Source: Agarilytica sp045430345 (GTDB taxonomy: Bacteria; Pseudomonadota; Gammaproteobacteria; Pseudomonadales; Cellvibrionaceae). From it: 64,000 nucleotides of DNA. Below, in pieces: positions 29,581 through 38,715 of this stretch (its first letter is position 1; each line of letters begins with the position of its first letter). The stretch is from assembly GCA_045430345.1 (NCBI GenBank), contig JAILXT010000007.1, positions 62,001-126,000 on the forward strand, written 5' to 3'. Both the position numbers and the translations under genes were made by a program. The notes under the pieces are model-generated. The model made no database searches. It was not told the DNA's origin and saw nothing but the letters and a program-made list of their open reading frames with translations.

Positions 29581-29622
29581 GACCGCTATACCTTGAGTAT
29601 TTACGTATAGCGGTCCGGGTTT
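29581..29622 (+). terminator. rho-independent terminator
   Basis: A perfect 11-bp stem, GACCGCTATAC at 29581 pairing with GTATAGCGGTC at 29605, is followed by CGGG and five T. It ends the unit of the hypothetical gene and abuts the stop of the convergent gene. Confidence 0.85.
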
Positions 29623-30831
29623 TTATGATTTGATCTTAAATGCAATACGAAATGTGAAGTTGTAATCTTCCCCTTTAACTTCATCCGGTATTGCAGGGTA
29701 GGGGCTTGCACGAGAAACTGCCCTTTTTGCTTCTTTATTGAGGGATTTGTACTTCGCTTCCTCCAGTATTTCTGTCTTAGTGACTTTACCTTTTCTATTG
29801 ATGGTGACGCGTAAGCGAATATTGCCTTCTCGGCCGCGGTCCCAGGCTTTTGCGGGATATTCGATGTATTTATGCGTGTATTTTGCGAGCTGTGAGTAGT
29901 AAAGCTGCTCTTTTAATAGGCTTTCTGCGGTGAATTCGTCATCGTCACCATCATCAAAAATACTTTCATCTAAAGCTTGTTGAGCGGGGGCCAAGGCAAC
30001 AGGTTTTGGCTTGGGTTTTGGCTTGGGAGTGGGTTTAATTTCTGGGCTTTCAAGGCCTGGTGGTGCTAGCGCCAATTTAGGCACACTAGCCGACGGCGCC
30101 TGAATTACTGGTACGCTGGGCTTGTCGACAATCGCTGTAACGGGGGGAGCTACGGCGACTTTTGGTTTACTTGAGGAGGCGACAGCATTATTTGATTCTG
30201 ATTCGCGCTTGGACGCTACTGCACTTTCAATTGCCGCGATTCGTTCATCAGAAGGCCGAGTGCTTTCAAAGCGTGTCAGAGGGCCTGGTTTAATCGAGCC
30301 CTCTGTAAGTAAGTCTTTCCTAAAGTCTGAAGAAAGGGGGACTGGGCCTATCCACGTTCTGAGCAGAAGATCAAAAAACTGTGGGTCTTCTATTTCACCA
30401 AGAAGGATACCGTTGACGGATACTTGGATGTTGTCTTCGCGCCGATCGACCGTAAAAATATCGCCAGAAATCATCTTGATCTTCAGCATGTTGCTGAAGT
30501 TCGCCATGTCTCGCGCATGCTTTTCAAGTTCAGAAGGGCTCGAGTTGATGGCCATGCCTTCGATCCACATTCTTCTAAAGCGTCGAGAAGACAATTGATT
30601 TGCGAGTACGCGCACTTGTAAGCGTTTATTTTCTTGAGAGCTTAAAATAGAGTTTGCTGAAGTAGAAAGTGTTGTCGTGAAAAGGCCTGCGACAAACTGC
30701 TCTTTACCAAGTTCGGAGTGTGTGGCGACCCCGTTCAGTAGGGGGTCAGCGTAGGTCCGCATTGCAAAGCTCAATATTGCGAAAAAGACCAACTTAACAA
30801 GCACAGAAAGAAGATGGGGTGAGGTTTTCAT
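29623..30831 (-). CDS. chalcone isomerase-like domain fused to TonB C-terminal domain
   Basis: A protein of about 402 residues. An N-terminal signal or anchor (VLVKLVFFAILSFAMRTYA) is followed by a segment (about residues 40-165) resembling the bacterial chalcone-isomerase-like family: FVAGLFTT, a helix with RRFRRMWIEG, a VSVNG turn, then DPQFFDLLLRTWIGPVPLS. A Pro/Lys-rich linker (KPTPKPKPKPKP) leads to a C-terminal TonB-like domain (from IEYPAKAWDRGREG to the end). The linker suggests a periplasm-spanning protein like TonB. The start MKTSPH was chosen for its signal peptide and the GGAAA upstream; an alternative start at 30864 adds 11 residues. The chalcone-isomerase-like call is from pattern memory. 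Confidence 0.75.
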   Translation of the reverse strand: MKTSPHLLSVLVKLVFFAILSFAMRTYADPLLNGVATHSELGKEQFVAGLFTTTLSTSANSILSSQENKRLQVRVLANQLSSRRFRRMWIEGMAINSSPSELEKHARDMANFSNMLKIKMISGDIFTVDRREDNIQVSVNGILLGEIEDPQFFDLLLRTWIGPVPLSSDFRKDLLTEGSIKPGPLTRFESTRPSDERIAAIESAVASKRESESNNAVASSSKPKVAVAPPVTAIVDKPSVPVIQAPSASVPKLALAPPGLESPEIKPTPKPKPKPKPVALAPAQQALDESIFDDGDDDEFTAESLLKEQLYYSQLAKYTHKYIEYPAKAWDRGREGNIRLRVTINRKGKVTKTEILEEAKYKSLNKEAKRAVSRASPYPAIPDEVKGEDYNFTFRIAFKIKS

Positions 30832-30864
30832 ATCGTTTCCAAGGGAGTCAAGTTTAGGCATCAA

Positions 30865-31321
30865 TATTCGTGAATGTTTGTTCCGCTACTTAGTTTAAAT
30901 TGACCAAGAAATAGGCGCGTAGTTTCCGGTAGTACGTATAAAAGCCTGAAATAGGCGTTTAAGACTAGGCTCCTTGGGCATACAAGAATATTTATACTCA
31001 GTTGTTATAGTTAGTATAGTCACTTCTATTGTTTTTGTTATGTACTGATTTTATTGAATATTTTCCGGTTTTGGGGTGCTGGTTCCAACTTTACCCTATC
31101 CCGAGAATGTTGTTAAGTCGGTCACAGTTTTAATGTGTGAGAGATTGGTCAAGTTGTTTCAGGGTAAAAGGGGGCTGAGGGGATAAAAGGGTGAATTCTT
31201 TAACAAAAAACAAAAAGGTTATAAGGAATATCGACTTCTTTGCACTTTTTAATAGAATAGACGCTACCTTTTATTAATAATCCCATGTGATTCATCGATG
31301 TACTTTAAATGAGCCGATCCT
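30865..31321. other. intergenic region between divergent genes, no gene seen
   Basis: An AT-rich gap of 457 bases between the TonB-C gene (minus) and the cNMP-binding gene (plus). No ORF with a credible ribosome site, tRNA, repeat or strong hairpin was found. It must hold the promoters of both genes. A run with TAGAAT near 31252 could be a -10 box for the plus gene, but no good -35 could be assigned. Confidence 0.5.
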
Positions 31322-32014
31322 ATGGAAGTTCAAGCAGTGTATAAATATCCTCAAGAATCGGTAGATACTCTACTGTCTTCAGTCCCGTTTTATAAATCCA
31401 TCAAGCAGGCTGATCAATATCAGTACGACCTGTTGCTGCGGCACTCAAAAATTCTTGAGTTTAGCCCTGGCGAAGTGATTTTAGAGAAAGGGTTGAAAGA
31501 GGAGTGGCTGTATTTCCTTTTGAAAGGCCAGCTCGAAGTGCATGCGGGATCCCCTGATGATCAAGCGACGGTCGTGAACTACATCACCCCAGGGGAGGTT
31601 TTCGGAGACCTGGCGATATTATTTGATCATGTGCGTACCGCGACGGTTGTTGCCGATAGTAATTCTAAAAAGATCTTGGTCTTCGGGACTAACTTCCAAG
31701 TCTTCGGCAAGTTAGAGGAGACGCATACCGTATCCTTAAATACAAAGCTTACCTATTACCGGAATATGGTCCACAACCTTCGATGGAAACTCGAAGTGTA
31801 TCGGGCCGCCTATTCTGATCAACCTTTCGCCTCGGCGCATCGTAAGATTAAGCTGTATACGGGGCCGAAAGACACCATGGAAGAGCTAAAAAGTTTGGAT
31901 GCCCAAGCACGTGAGCTGGCCAAACTACTTGTTGCATGGAATACCGCGATTGACCGATTATCGATAACGCCCCGTTCAGAGATAGACTCCCAGTCATTAA
32001 AAGCAATCGGCTGA
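31322..32014 (+). CDS. cyclic nucleotide-binding domain protein without DNA-binding domain
   Basis: A 230-residue soluble protein. Residues about 20-140 match a cNMP-binding beta barrel: LLLRHSKILEFSPGEVILEKG, then FLLKGQLEVH and the phosphate-binding-like loop PGEVFGDLAILFDHVRTATV. The usual Arg of cAMP pockets falls within DHVRTATV. The rest is helical with no helix-turn-helix, unlike Crp or Fnr, so it may sense a ligand and act on a partner protein. It lies just upstream of the RND efflux operon on the same strand, but 303 bases and a promoter separate them. Confidence 0.8.
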   Translation: MEVQAVYKYPQESVDTLLSSVPFYKSIKQADQYQYDLLLRHSKILEFSPGEVILEKGLKEEWLYFLLKGQLEVHAGSPDDQATVVNYITPGEVFGDLAILFDHVRTATVVADSNSKKILVFGTNFQVFGKLEETHTVSLNTKLTYYRNMVHNLRWKLEVYRAAYSDQPFASAHRKIKLYTGPKDTMEELKSLDAQARELAKLLVAWNTAIDRLSITPRSEIDSQSLKAIG

Positions 32015-32317
32015 CAGGCTTTTTTCTTTGAGTGATTTATCACTCATCTTCAATATGCGTATAATCGCATTTCATTCAGGCGTTTGAATCGAGCGAGTCG
32101 ATTTAGTGCCTGAAAATCAATTTCTTATTTGAGCGCATAATTAATCACATCGTTAGCATGGGGTTAAGTACCTGGCGTAGCTCCTTCTGTTTGAACGTTT
32201 TGCATGTATTGGTTCGATAATATTTGACGTGCAGGTGGTTTCGTTACAATGGAAAGCTGCCAGTTATGTGGCTTGGATTCTGGCGAGTTGTGTTACGAAT
32301 GATGTTTGGGATGAATC
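32015..32317 (+). other. leader region of the RND efflux operon
   Basis: A 303-base gap with no gene. It holds the promoter and dyad described at 32029-32065, followed by a long leader of about 250 bases before the adaptor ATG. No riboswitch fold or attenuator peptide was recognised. Confidence 0.5.
32029..32065 (+). promoter_or_regulatory. sigma-70 promoter with overlapping operator-like dyad
   Basis: TATAAT at 32060-32065 stands 17 bases after TTATCA (32037-32042), a good sigma-70 spacing. The -35 box is overlapped by the inverted repeat TGAGTGAT-tt-ATCACTCA (32029-32046), with perfect 8-bp arms. This arrangement is typical of a repressor operator. It drives the efflux operon, and the regulator is not adjacent. 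Confidence 0.6.
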
Positions 32318-33460
32318 ATGAATATTAGTAAGTGGAACGCAAATTCTAAATTAGCATTGGGTTTAAGTTTTGGGCTGGTGATTTGGATGTTACTTGGCTT
32401 AATTCCTACTGCTGAGGACGACGAAGTGGAGCCGTCTTCGGTTAAAGCATTTACGGTTCAAGTGGCGAAGGTCTCTGCGCAGACCTACCAAAAACCCTTA
32501 CACGTTAGGGGGCGAACAGAGGCTAATCGCTCGGTTTTGGTTGCGGCGGAAATTGATGGCCTGGTGATAAAAACCCCCGCAAAAGAAGGGTACCCTGTAT
32601 CTCAGGGTGATGCTTTGTGCGTCCTGGAATCACAGGACCGATTACTGCGCTTAGAGCAATCCAAGGCGCAGAGAAACAAGGCGCGTATCGAGTATGAAGG
32701 CGCATTGTCGCTAAAAGACCGGGGTTACCAATCTAAAACACAAATTGCGACGGCAAAAGCAAATCTCGCACTGGCGGATGCCGAAGTTGAGGCCAGCGCC
32801 TTAATCAATGAAAAGTTGGTGATCCGCGCGCCGTTTAATGGCGTTGTTCAGGAACGCATGATCGATGCGGGCGGCTTCATTCAGCGGGGGTCACCCTGTG
32901 CTCGATTAATCGAGTTGTCGCCATTGATCGTTGTGGGTCATATCCCCGAATCGCAGGTGTTGAATTTTAAGGTGGGGGAGAAAGCAACCGTCCGTTTTAT
33001 TGACGGGCAGGAGCAGCGTGGGGTTGTGCGCTATGTTTCTCAAGCGTCGGACGGTGTGACGCGGACCTTCAAAGTCGAGGTACAGCTGCCGAATAAAGGT
33101 CATTCATTACGTGATGGTTTAAGTGCTGAAATGACCGTATTGGCTGCACCAGTTGTGGCGCATCATATATCCCCATCTCTCTTGTCGCTTTCCAGTGACG
33201 GAGACGTCGTTATAAAGGTCCTGGAGGGCGGTAATACAGCCGTACAAAAGCCTGTGAGTATTGTAGGCGATGACGCCGAAGGGATATGGGTGAGCGGTCT
33301 TCCCAGTGAAAGCACAATTATTACCATCGGGCAGGAGTATGTAGCGAACGGGAGTCGGGTTTCTGTTGTTGGGCTAGAAGGCGAAGTGGATAAGGTCTCG
33401 GTAGATACTCCAGTTGCGGAGTCCGAAAGTGGCGGGATGGCGCAAGGTGAAGTGCTATGA
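32318..33460 (+). CDS. RND efflux periplasmic adaptor (membrane fusion protein)
   Basis: A 380-residue adaptor of the HlyD/AcrA family, which links an inner-membrane RND pump to an outer-membrane channel. It has an N-terminal membrane anchor (about residues 12-30), the lipoyl half-motif ending EGYPVSQGDALCVLES, a short coiled-coil hairpin rich in Lys/Ala/Gln, the second lipoyl half RAPFNGVVQERMIDAGGFIQRG, and a beta-barrel with QLPNKGHSLRDGLSAEM. A GGGATGA ribosome site precedes the ATG. The stop overlaps the ATG of the pump gene by four bases. No outer-membrane channel gene is adjacent, so a TolC-like protein from elsewhere is probably used. Confidence 0.92.
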   Translation: MNISKWNANSKLALGLSFGLVIWMLLGLIPTAEDDEVEPSSVKAFTVQVAKVSAQTYQKPLHVRGRTEANRSVLVAAEIDGLVIKTPAKEGYPVSQGDALCVLESQDRLLRLEQSKAQRNKARIEYEGALSLKDRGYQSKTQIATAKANLALADAEVEASALINEKLVIRAPFNGVVQERMIDAGGFIQRGSPCARLIELSPLIVVGHIPESQVLNFKVGEKATVRFIDGQEQRGVVRYVSQASDGVTRTFKVEVQLPNKGHSLRDGLSAEMTVLAAPVVAHHISPSLLSLSSDGDVVIKVLEGGNTAVQKPVSIVGDDAEGIWVSGLPSESTIITIGQEYVANGSRVSVVGLEGEVDKVSVDTPVAESESGGMAQGEVL

Positions 33461-36400
33461 GCATACTTAGTGGGGCGATAAAACGTTCCAGGGCGACGCT
33501 TTGTATGATGGCCTTAGTGGTAATTGCGGGTATCGTTTCTCGGTTTGCAATGACAGTGCAGTCGTTTCCGACGCCCTCGATTCCCATTGCCCTTGTCGTG
33601 TTGTTTCAAGAAGGTATCTCGCCGGAAGACGGCGCGCGGTTATTAGTGCGACCGATGGAGCAGGAGTTACGTGCGCTTGAATCACTGAAGGAAATTCGCG
33701 CGGTTTCTCGTGAAACCGCTTCTTATATGATCGTGCAGTTTGAAGCAGAAGTTGATATTAAAAAGGCGATTCAAGATGTTCGTGCTGCGGTGGACCGCGC
33801 GAAGTCTGAGTTACCTAGTGATGCCGAAGAACCCATTGTTGAGGAGGTTTCCGCTCAGGATTTCCCAACGATAACCGTGGCTATTTCCGGAGAAGCCGGG
33901 GAGCGCATTATTTATCAAACGGCGCAAGATTTACGCAGTGCCATTGAATCAATCCCTGATGTATTAGAAGCAGAACTGGTGGGCCATCGCGAAGAGGTGG
34001 TGGAAGCGATAGTGGACCCCGCGCGTTTAGAATATTACGGCATCACGAGTAACGAGCTGTATAACGCTGTGGTGAGTAACAACCTCTTAGTTCCGGCGGG
34101 AAAACTGGATACCGGTGAAGGGCGCTTCGATATTAAAGTTCCGAGTTTATTGGAAACACAAAAAGATATTTATCAATTACCGCTACGTGCGACATCTGAT
34201 GGTGTCGTCATGCTGGGAGATGTCGCGACGGTATCGCGGACATTTAAAGACGCTTCTAGCTTCACATCGGTGAATGGTGAGCGTGCCATTACCATTAATG
34301 TGGTGAAGCGCAATGATGCAAATGAAATTGAAGTCGCGGCAGCTGTTCGGGCGATCTTAAGTGAAATGGATTCGCAAGTGCCCGCCGGTGTGAAGTTAAG
34401 TTATTTGTTGGATCAGTCCGATTTTGCGACAAGTATGATTGACGAAATGCAGGGCAATATTCTGACTGCGATGGTTTTGGTTATGGTGATTGTTGTGGCT
34501 GCGCTTGGGTTTCGTTCCGGCATCCTGGTTGGGGCTGGCGTACCCTTTTCGCTGCTATTTTCCGTAATTTTTTTGAACCAATTAGGGTACTCAATTAACT
34601 TCATGGTCCTTTTTGGCATGTTGTTAGCGCTTGGGATGTTGATTGATGGCGCCATTGTGGTGACAGAGTTTGCCGATCGGAAAATGGCGGAAGGGATGTC
34701 GAGTTCTGACGCCTATATGTTATCCGTTAAACGCATGATGTGGCCTGTTGTCGCATCCACCTCGACTACGTTGGCGGCGTTTTTACCCATTATGTTTTGG
34801 CCGGGCGTTGCAGGCGAGTTTATGGGTTACCTTCCTGTAACTGTATTTGCCGTGTTGGTGGGGTCATTATTTTATGCACTGCTCTTTGCTCCGGTTATGG
34901 GGGCGTTGATGGGTAGAAATAAAATGCAGCCTGAAACAGTGAAATATCTGACGCGCTTGGAAACGGAATTGCCAACTTCCTTACCCGGCTTAACGGGACG
35001 TTATGCACGATTCTTATCCATTATTGTGCATCATCCCGCGGCGCTATTCGTAGGCGCCTTCTATTTGTTGATTGGCATTTTCGTCGCGTTCGGGAAATTT
35101 AACGCTGGTGTTGAGTTTTTTGTTAAAACGGAAGAGATACAGGGAACGGTGACTATTCGAGCGCAGGGTAATCTCGCAATAGATGAGGCGCGGGAGATAG
35201 TCGAGCAGGTTGAGCGAATTGTTATGGATGTTGAGGGCGTAAAGGTAACCTACACAACGGTAAGCCCTGGATCGCCCACGGAAGTAGGAGCTCGACCGCC
35301 AGAAAAAGATCAAGTGGGTTTAATTCTGGTTGAAACATATAAGCCAGAAGAAATGGGGCGTTCTACTTTTGATATTTACGCGGAGATACGTGAAAAAACG
35401 GCGGACCTTCCTGGGATTCATGTGAATGCGGTTGGCATGGAAGGGGGCCCGCCCATAGGAAAACCGATTCAGATTCAGCTGGAATCGTTAAACCGGGAAC
35501 TGTTAATAAAAGAAACACGACGCTTGAGGAATGAGATTGAATCCTCGTTCTCAGGCTTACGTGACGTGACCGATACCAGCCCTTTACCGGGTATCGAGTG
35601 GAATATGGATGTCGATCGTGTTCTGGCCAGTCAACTGGGGGCAAACGTTCTGGAAGTTGGTCGCGCAGTCCAATTGGTTACGAACGGGATAAAAATCGGG
35701 GAATATAGACCTAATGATGCGGATGACGAGGTGGATATCCGTGTACGTTTTCCAGAGTCAGATCGTCGTTTAGAAATGCTCGATAATTTGGCCGTTAACA
35801 CAAAAGATGGCCCTGTTGCGGTCAGTACCTTTGTAACACGTGTTGCAAAGTCTCGCGTGGACAAGATTGATCGTATCGATGGTGTGGAATATACCCGCGT
35901 ACTAGCGGATGTTGAGGAAGGGGTCGTCGCGGACCGTAAGGTGAGTGAAATTGAAAAATGGCTAGAGGGTCACCCTGTAGACCCGGCTGTATCCGTCGTC
36001 TTTCGCGGCGCGAATGAAGAGCAGCAAAACTCGTTAGGCTTTTTATTTAAAGCCTTTGGTTTGGCCCTATTTTTAATGTTTATCTTGTTGGTTACGCAGT
36101 TTAATAGCATTTACCAAGCGTTTCTTACCTTGTCATCGGTTATTTTGTCGACGGCAGGTGTGTTTTTGGGGCTCATCGTTACGCAATCGACATTCAGCGT
36201 GATTATGACGGGGGTGGGTATTGTTGCGCTCGCGGGGATTGTGGTGAATAACAATATCGTGCTGATCGACACCTTTAATTATATTCGCGCAACGCAGTTC
36301 AAATACACAATAAAAGAAGCCGCAATTATGGCGGCTTCTCAACGGCTTCGGCCGGTATTCTTGACTACAGCGACGACAATTTTAGGTCTTATGCCGTTGG

Positions 36401-36630
36401 CGCTGGGTGTAAGTGTCGATTTGGCTGGCCAATCGATGATTCAGGGCGGTATTGTGGGCTCGTTCTGGGTCTCATTAGCCAGCGCCATTGTTTACGGTCT
36501 GCTTTTTTCCACCGTATTAACTCTGGTGATTACACCTGCATTATTGGTTGTACCCAGTGAGGTCAGCATGTTTTTCGATAAGTACATTAAACGGCCAGCG
36601 ATACGTGCGAAGCAGGAGGCTGAGGTGTGA
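33457..36630 (+). CDS. RND (HAE1-like) multidrug efflux permease
   Basis: A 1,057-residue inner-membrane pump with the RND pattern of TM1, a large periplasmic loop, six TMs, a second large loop and five more TMs. The first loop carries AIQDVRAAVDRAKSELP. TM4 reads GMLIDGAIVVTE: Asp397 matches the first of AcrB's two proton-relay aspartates, but the second is Gly398. TM10 has GIVVNNNIVLID where AcrB has a Lys. So it belongs to a branch with an altered proton relay, as some HAE1 relatives do. It is coupled to the adaptor and to a small membrane gene by four-base overlaps. The substrate is unknown. Confidence 0.93.
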   Translation: MSILSGAIKRSRATLCMMALVVIAGIVSRFAMTVQSFPTPSIPIALVVLFQEGISPEDGARLLVRPMEQELRALESLKEIRAVSRETASYMIVQFEAEVDIKKAIQDVRAAVDRAKSELPSDAEEPIVEEVSAQDFPTITVAISGEAGERIIYQTAQDLRSAIESIPDVLEAELVGHREEVVEAIVDPARLEYYGITSNELYNAVVSNNLLVPAGKLDTGEGRFDIKVPSLLETQKDIYQLPLRATSDGVVMLGDVATVSRTFKDASSFTSVNGERAITINVVKRNDANEIEVAAAVRAILSEMDSQVPAGVKLSYLLDQSDFATSMIDEMQGNILTAMVLVMVIVVAALGFRSGILVGAGVPFSLLFSVIFLNQLGYSINFMVLFGMLLALGMLIDGAIVVTEFADRKMAEGMSSSDAYMLSVKRMMWPVVASTSTTLAAFLPIMFWPGVAGEFMGYLPVTVFAVLVGSLFYALLFAPVMGALMGRNKMQPETVKYLTRLETELPTSLPGLTGRYARFLSIIVHHPAALFVGAFYLLIGIFVAFGKFNAGVEFFVKTEEIQGTVTIRAQGNLAIDEAREIVEQVERIVMDVEGVKVTYTTVSPGSPTEVGARPPEKDQVGLILVETYKPEEMGRSTFDIYAEIREKTADLPGIHVNAVGMEGGPPIGKPIQIQLESLNRELLIKETRRLRNEIESSFSGLRDVTDTSPLPGIEWNMDVDRVLASQLGANVLEVGRAVQLVTNGIKIGEYRPNDADDEVDIRVRFPESDRRLEMLDNLAVNTKDGPVAVSTFVTRVAKSRVDKIDRIDGVEYTRVLADVEEGVVADRKVSEIEKWLEGHPVDPAVSVVFRGANEEQQNSLGFLFKAFGLALFLMFILLVTQFNSIYQAFLTLSSVILSTAGVFLGLIVTQSTFSVIMTGVGIVALAGIVVNNNIVLIDTFNYIRATQFKYTIKEAAIMAASQRLRPVFLTTATTILGLMPLALGVSVDLAGQSMIQGGIVGSFWVSLASAIVYGLLFSTVLTLVITPALLVVPSEVSMFFDKYIKRPAIRAKQEAEV

Positions 36631-37082
36631 ATATAGACGCTATAAAAGAAGGGGTTTCTCAGCCTAAGACGCTGTCTTGGTTGGTGGCACTTTTCCCTAT
36701 TTTGAGTTTTTTGGTCTGCATGTCGTTGCTGGGTGGAAGTTCTGAAGATGTTCAAGCGCAACCGGCGTCAAACGAAGCGCCTCCCTCGATTATCCTCGTG
36801 CTTGTGGCCATACTTTTTTTAGCGAAATTCGTTGCGCTGGTATCTCTTGTTCGCCGTTGGTATTACGGATGGATTTACCACTTACTAGAGGTAAATTTTT
36901 TGCTTTTTGTGTTCGGGCTGCTCATCGTTATCAAAATACTAACCACACCACTTGGGGTTTCGGGTGGGGTAGGCATCGCATTGAGTTTGGCGTCGCTTTA
37001 TGTGGATCTGTACCTTAAGCAACAGTGGCTAGGGCGAAACGCAAGGGACTATTTCAATGTTAGTCGGCTTACCCACGCTTAA
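36627..37082 (+). CDS. small integral membrane protein of the efflux operon
   Basis: A 151-residue protein with four predicted membrane segments (about residues 14-35, 51-73, 85-107 and 113-135) and short loops. No family was recognised. The GTG start overlaps the pump's stop (GTGA) and is preceded by a perfect AGGAGG, so translation is real and coupled. Position in the operon suggests a role with the pump, but no accessory-subunit family match can be claimed. Confidence 0.75.
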   Translation: MNIDAIKEGVSQPKTLSWLVALFPILSFLVCMSLLGGSSEDVQAQPASNEAPPSIILVLVAILFLAKFVALVSLVRRWYYGWIYHLLEVNFLLFVFGLLIVIKILTTPLGVSGGVGIALSLASLYVDLYLKQQWLGRNARDYFNVSRLTHA

Positions 37083-37252
37083 CAGGTTTTGCATTACCTC
37101 TTCCGCTCAGGATCTTCTGTATTCGCTGTCAGAAAGCAGATTAAAGAGACTTTGCTACACTAAGTTAAGACAGTATGTCTTCAGGCTCGCCGTAAAGTGG
37201 GCGTTTGAAAGCGAAAAATTCTAGCCATCAACATCTATATAGCAAGTAAAAA

Positions 37253-37924
37253 ATGAGTGAAGAAAAGCTCGAATTTGATGAATTACACATCTCCATCGGC
37301 CAAACGGTTGAGGTGCTGCCAAAAAACTCAGAAGAGAAAGCATTCAGTGATGTAGTTCTTCTTGGAGCTATTCCGGGAGAGGCGTTGATCATCACTGCCC
37401 CTGAGTCGGGGGTCTTTCCTAAGATGGAAGAAGGTGAAAAAGTGGTCATGCGCATCAAATTGGCGGATGGCGTGGCTATTTTTGCCTCGAGCGTCTTGTT
37501 TATTTCCGATGTGCCGATGTACATGGTGTACCTCGATTTTCCTACCGATATTTCATTTAAGCGGATTCGCAACGCGTCGAGAGTGAGCGTAAAGCTGCCC
37601 GTGCTGGTTTCAAATAATTCGTCCCCGGAGTTTTGTGGTATAGCGGGGCAAATTACGGATATCAGCACAACGGGCGCAGGGCTAGCTTTAACGGAGTATG
37701 CTGGCGAAAACGGCGATGAAATTAATATGAAAGGGAAGTTTACCGTTGGGAGTATTCAACGCGTACTTGCGATTAAGGCTGTGATTCGCGCAACTAAAAA
37801 GAAAACCGATACTCTAACGATATACGGGGTCGAATTCTTGGAAGACGACGAAAATGACCTATTAGTTCTGTTCGGGTTTATATTCAATGCGATGGCCTTC
37901 GGTAAAATCCAAAATATTCGTTAG
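37253..37924 (+). CDS. PilZ domain protein (YcgR-like layout)
   Basis: A 223-residue soluble protein. An N-terminal YcgR-N-like beta domain (about residues 1-100) is followed by a PilZ domain with both c-di-GMP motifs: the arginine cluster RIRNASRVSVKLPV near residue 103 and DISTTGAGL near residue 138. Proteins of this layout bind c-di-GMP and act on the flagellar motor or surface machinery. It overlaps the next gene by 38 bases. A second protein with the same domain layout is encoded at 43055-43729. Confidence 0.88.
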   Translation: MSEEKLEFDELHISIGQTVEVLPKNSEEKAFSDVVLLGAIPGEALIITAPESGVFPKMEEGEKVVMRIKLADGVAIFASSVLFISDVPMYMVYLDFPTDISFKRIRNASRVSVKLPVLVSNNSSPEFCGIAGQITDISTTGAGLALTEYAGENGDEINMKGKFTVGSIQRVLAIKAVIRATKKKTDTLTIYGVEFLEDDENDLLVLFGFIFNAMAFGKIQNIR

Positions 37925-38534
37925 CGCCTCTATAGGCCTGATGACTCTCGCTTCATTCTCCTATTCTTTTGATGATAAAAGCTTATGGTTGCCGGGTAAG
38001 TACGGCCCCCTGTTTCTTGAATTAAAAAAAGCCGCGCAGTCCGCCGAAAACCTAGAGCGCTGCGTGACTATTCTTCGGGGTACCATTGATTTAGATGATT
38101 CCACCTCGGGCCACCCCATATACCGGTTTTTGTGTAGGCAGCCTAATGGGCGAACCTACAATGAAATGGTTGATGGTGTAACCTTTGAAACCTTAACAAC
38201 TATTCTGGAAGTGCCGGTAGAGCCCACGGAGGAGGAGTTGGAAGCGCTTCGTTTAGCGGAAGAAAAGCGTAAGCAAGAAGAACGTGATGCGCGTATTCTT
38301 CACCTTTGGGGGCTATGCGAAACAGAGTTAGGGATCAAAGTCCGTTTAATGAAAGATATTCAATGGATTACCCCATTTCCTGCTGTACCAGATGAGGTAA
38401 CAGAGGAATCAGCAGCGTTTACCGTCGATTTTGACGCAAAAAATGTACAGGGAGCGGCTTTGGCATATAGGGCGAAGTGCCGGTTTTCTGAAAACGATGC
38501 ACTTAAAGTTCGTATTTCCGCGCGAGAAAAGTAG
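37887..38534 (+). CDS. exported protein of unknown function
   Basis: A 215-residue protein with an N-terminal signal-like segment (KIFVSASIGLMTLASFSYS). The mature part has four cysteines (residues about 59, 84, 137 and 194) that could form disulfides in the periplasm, and a charged helix EEELEALRLAEEKRKQEERDARI in the middle. No family was recognised. It starts inside the end of the PilZ gene in another frame, with no clear ribosome site, so it probably depends on coupling. The two may act together at the cell surface, which is an inference from the overlap. Confidence 0.7.
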   Translation: MRWPSVKSKIFVSASIGLMTLASFSYSFDDKSLWLPGKYGPLFLELKKAAQSAENLERCVTILRGTIDLDDSTSGHPIYRFLCRQPNGRTYNEMVDGVTFETLTTILEVPVEPTEEELEALRLAEEKRKQEERDARILHLWGLCETELGIKVRLMKDIQWITPFPAVPDEVTEESAAFTVDFDAKNVQGAALAYRAKCRFSENDALKVRISAREK

Positions 38535-38666
38535 ATTCGCTTCATCTTTGGGTTCCAGTTATCTGGCAGTATGGCCCTGTCTTTTTTAGTCATAAGCTCA
38601 CACATCTACCAGCTTCTATTGGTAGAACCCCTTTAGGCTCATGCTTGTGTAAACGTCAGGCATAAA

Positions 38667-38694
38667 AAAACCGTCGCGATTGCGACGGTTTTTC
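38667..38694 (-). terminator. rho-independent terminator of the histone-like gene
   Basis: A perfect stem CCGTCGC / GCGACGG with a four-base loop (38671-38688) is extended by A/T pairs on both sides. On the minus strand it ends in a run of seven T just past the stop of the Lys/Ala-rich gene. It could also stop plus-strand reads from the upstream gene. Confidence 0.85.
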
Positions 38695-38715
38695 AGTAGA
38701 ACGATTAAGTTCTGA

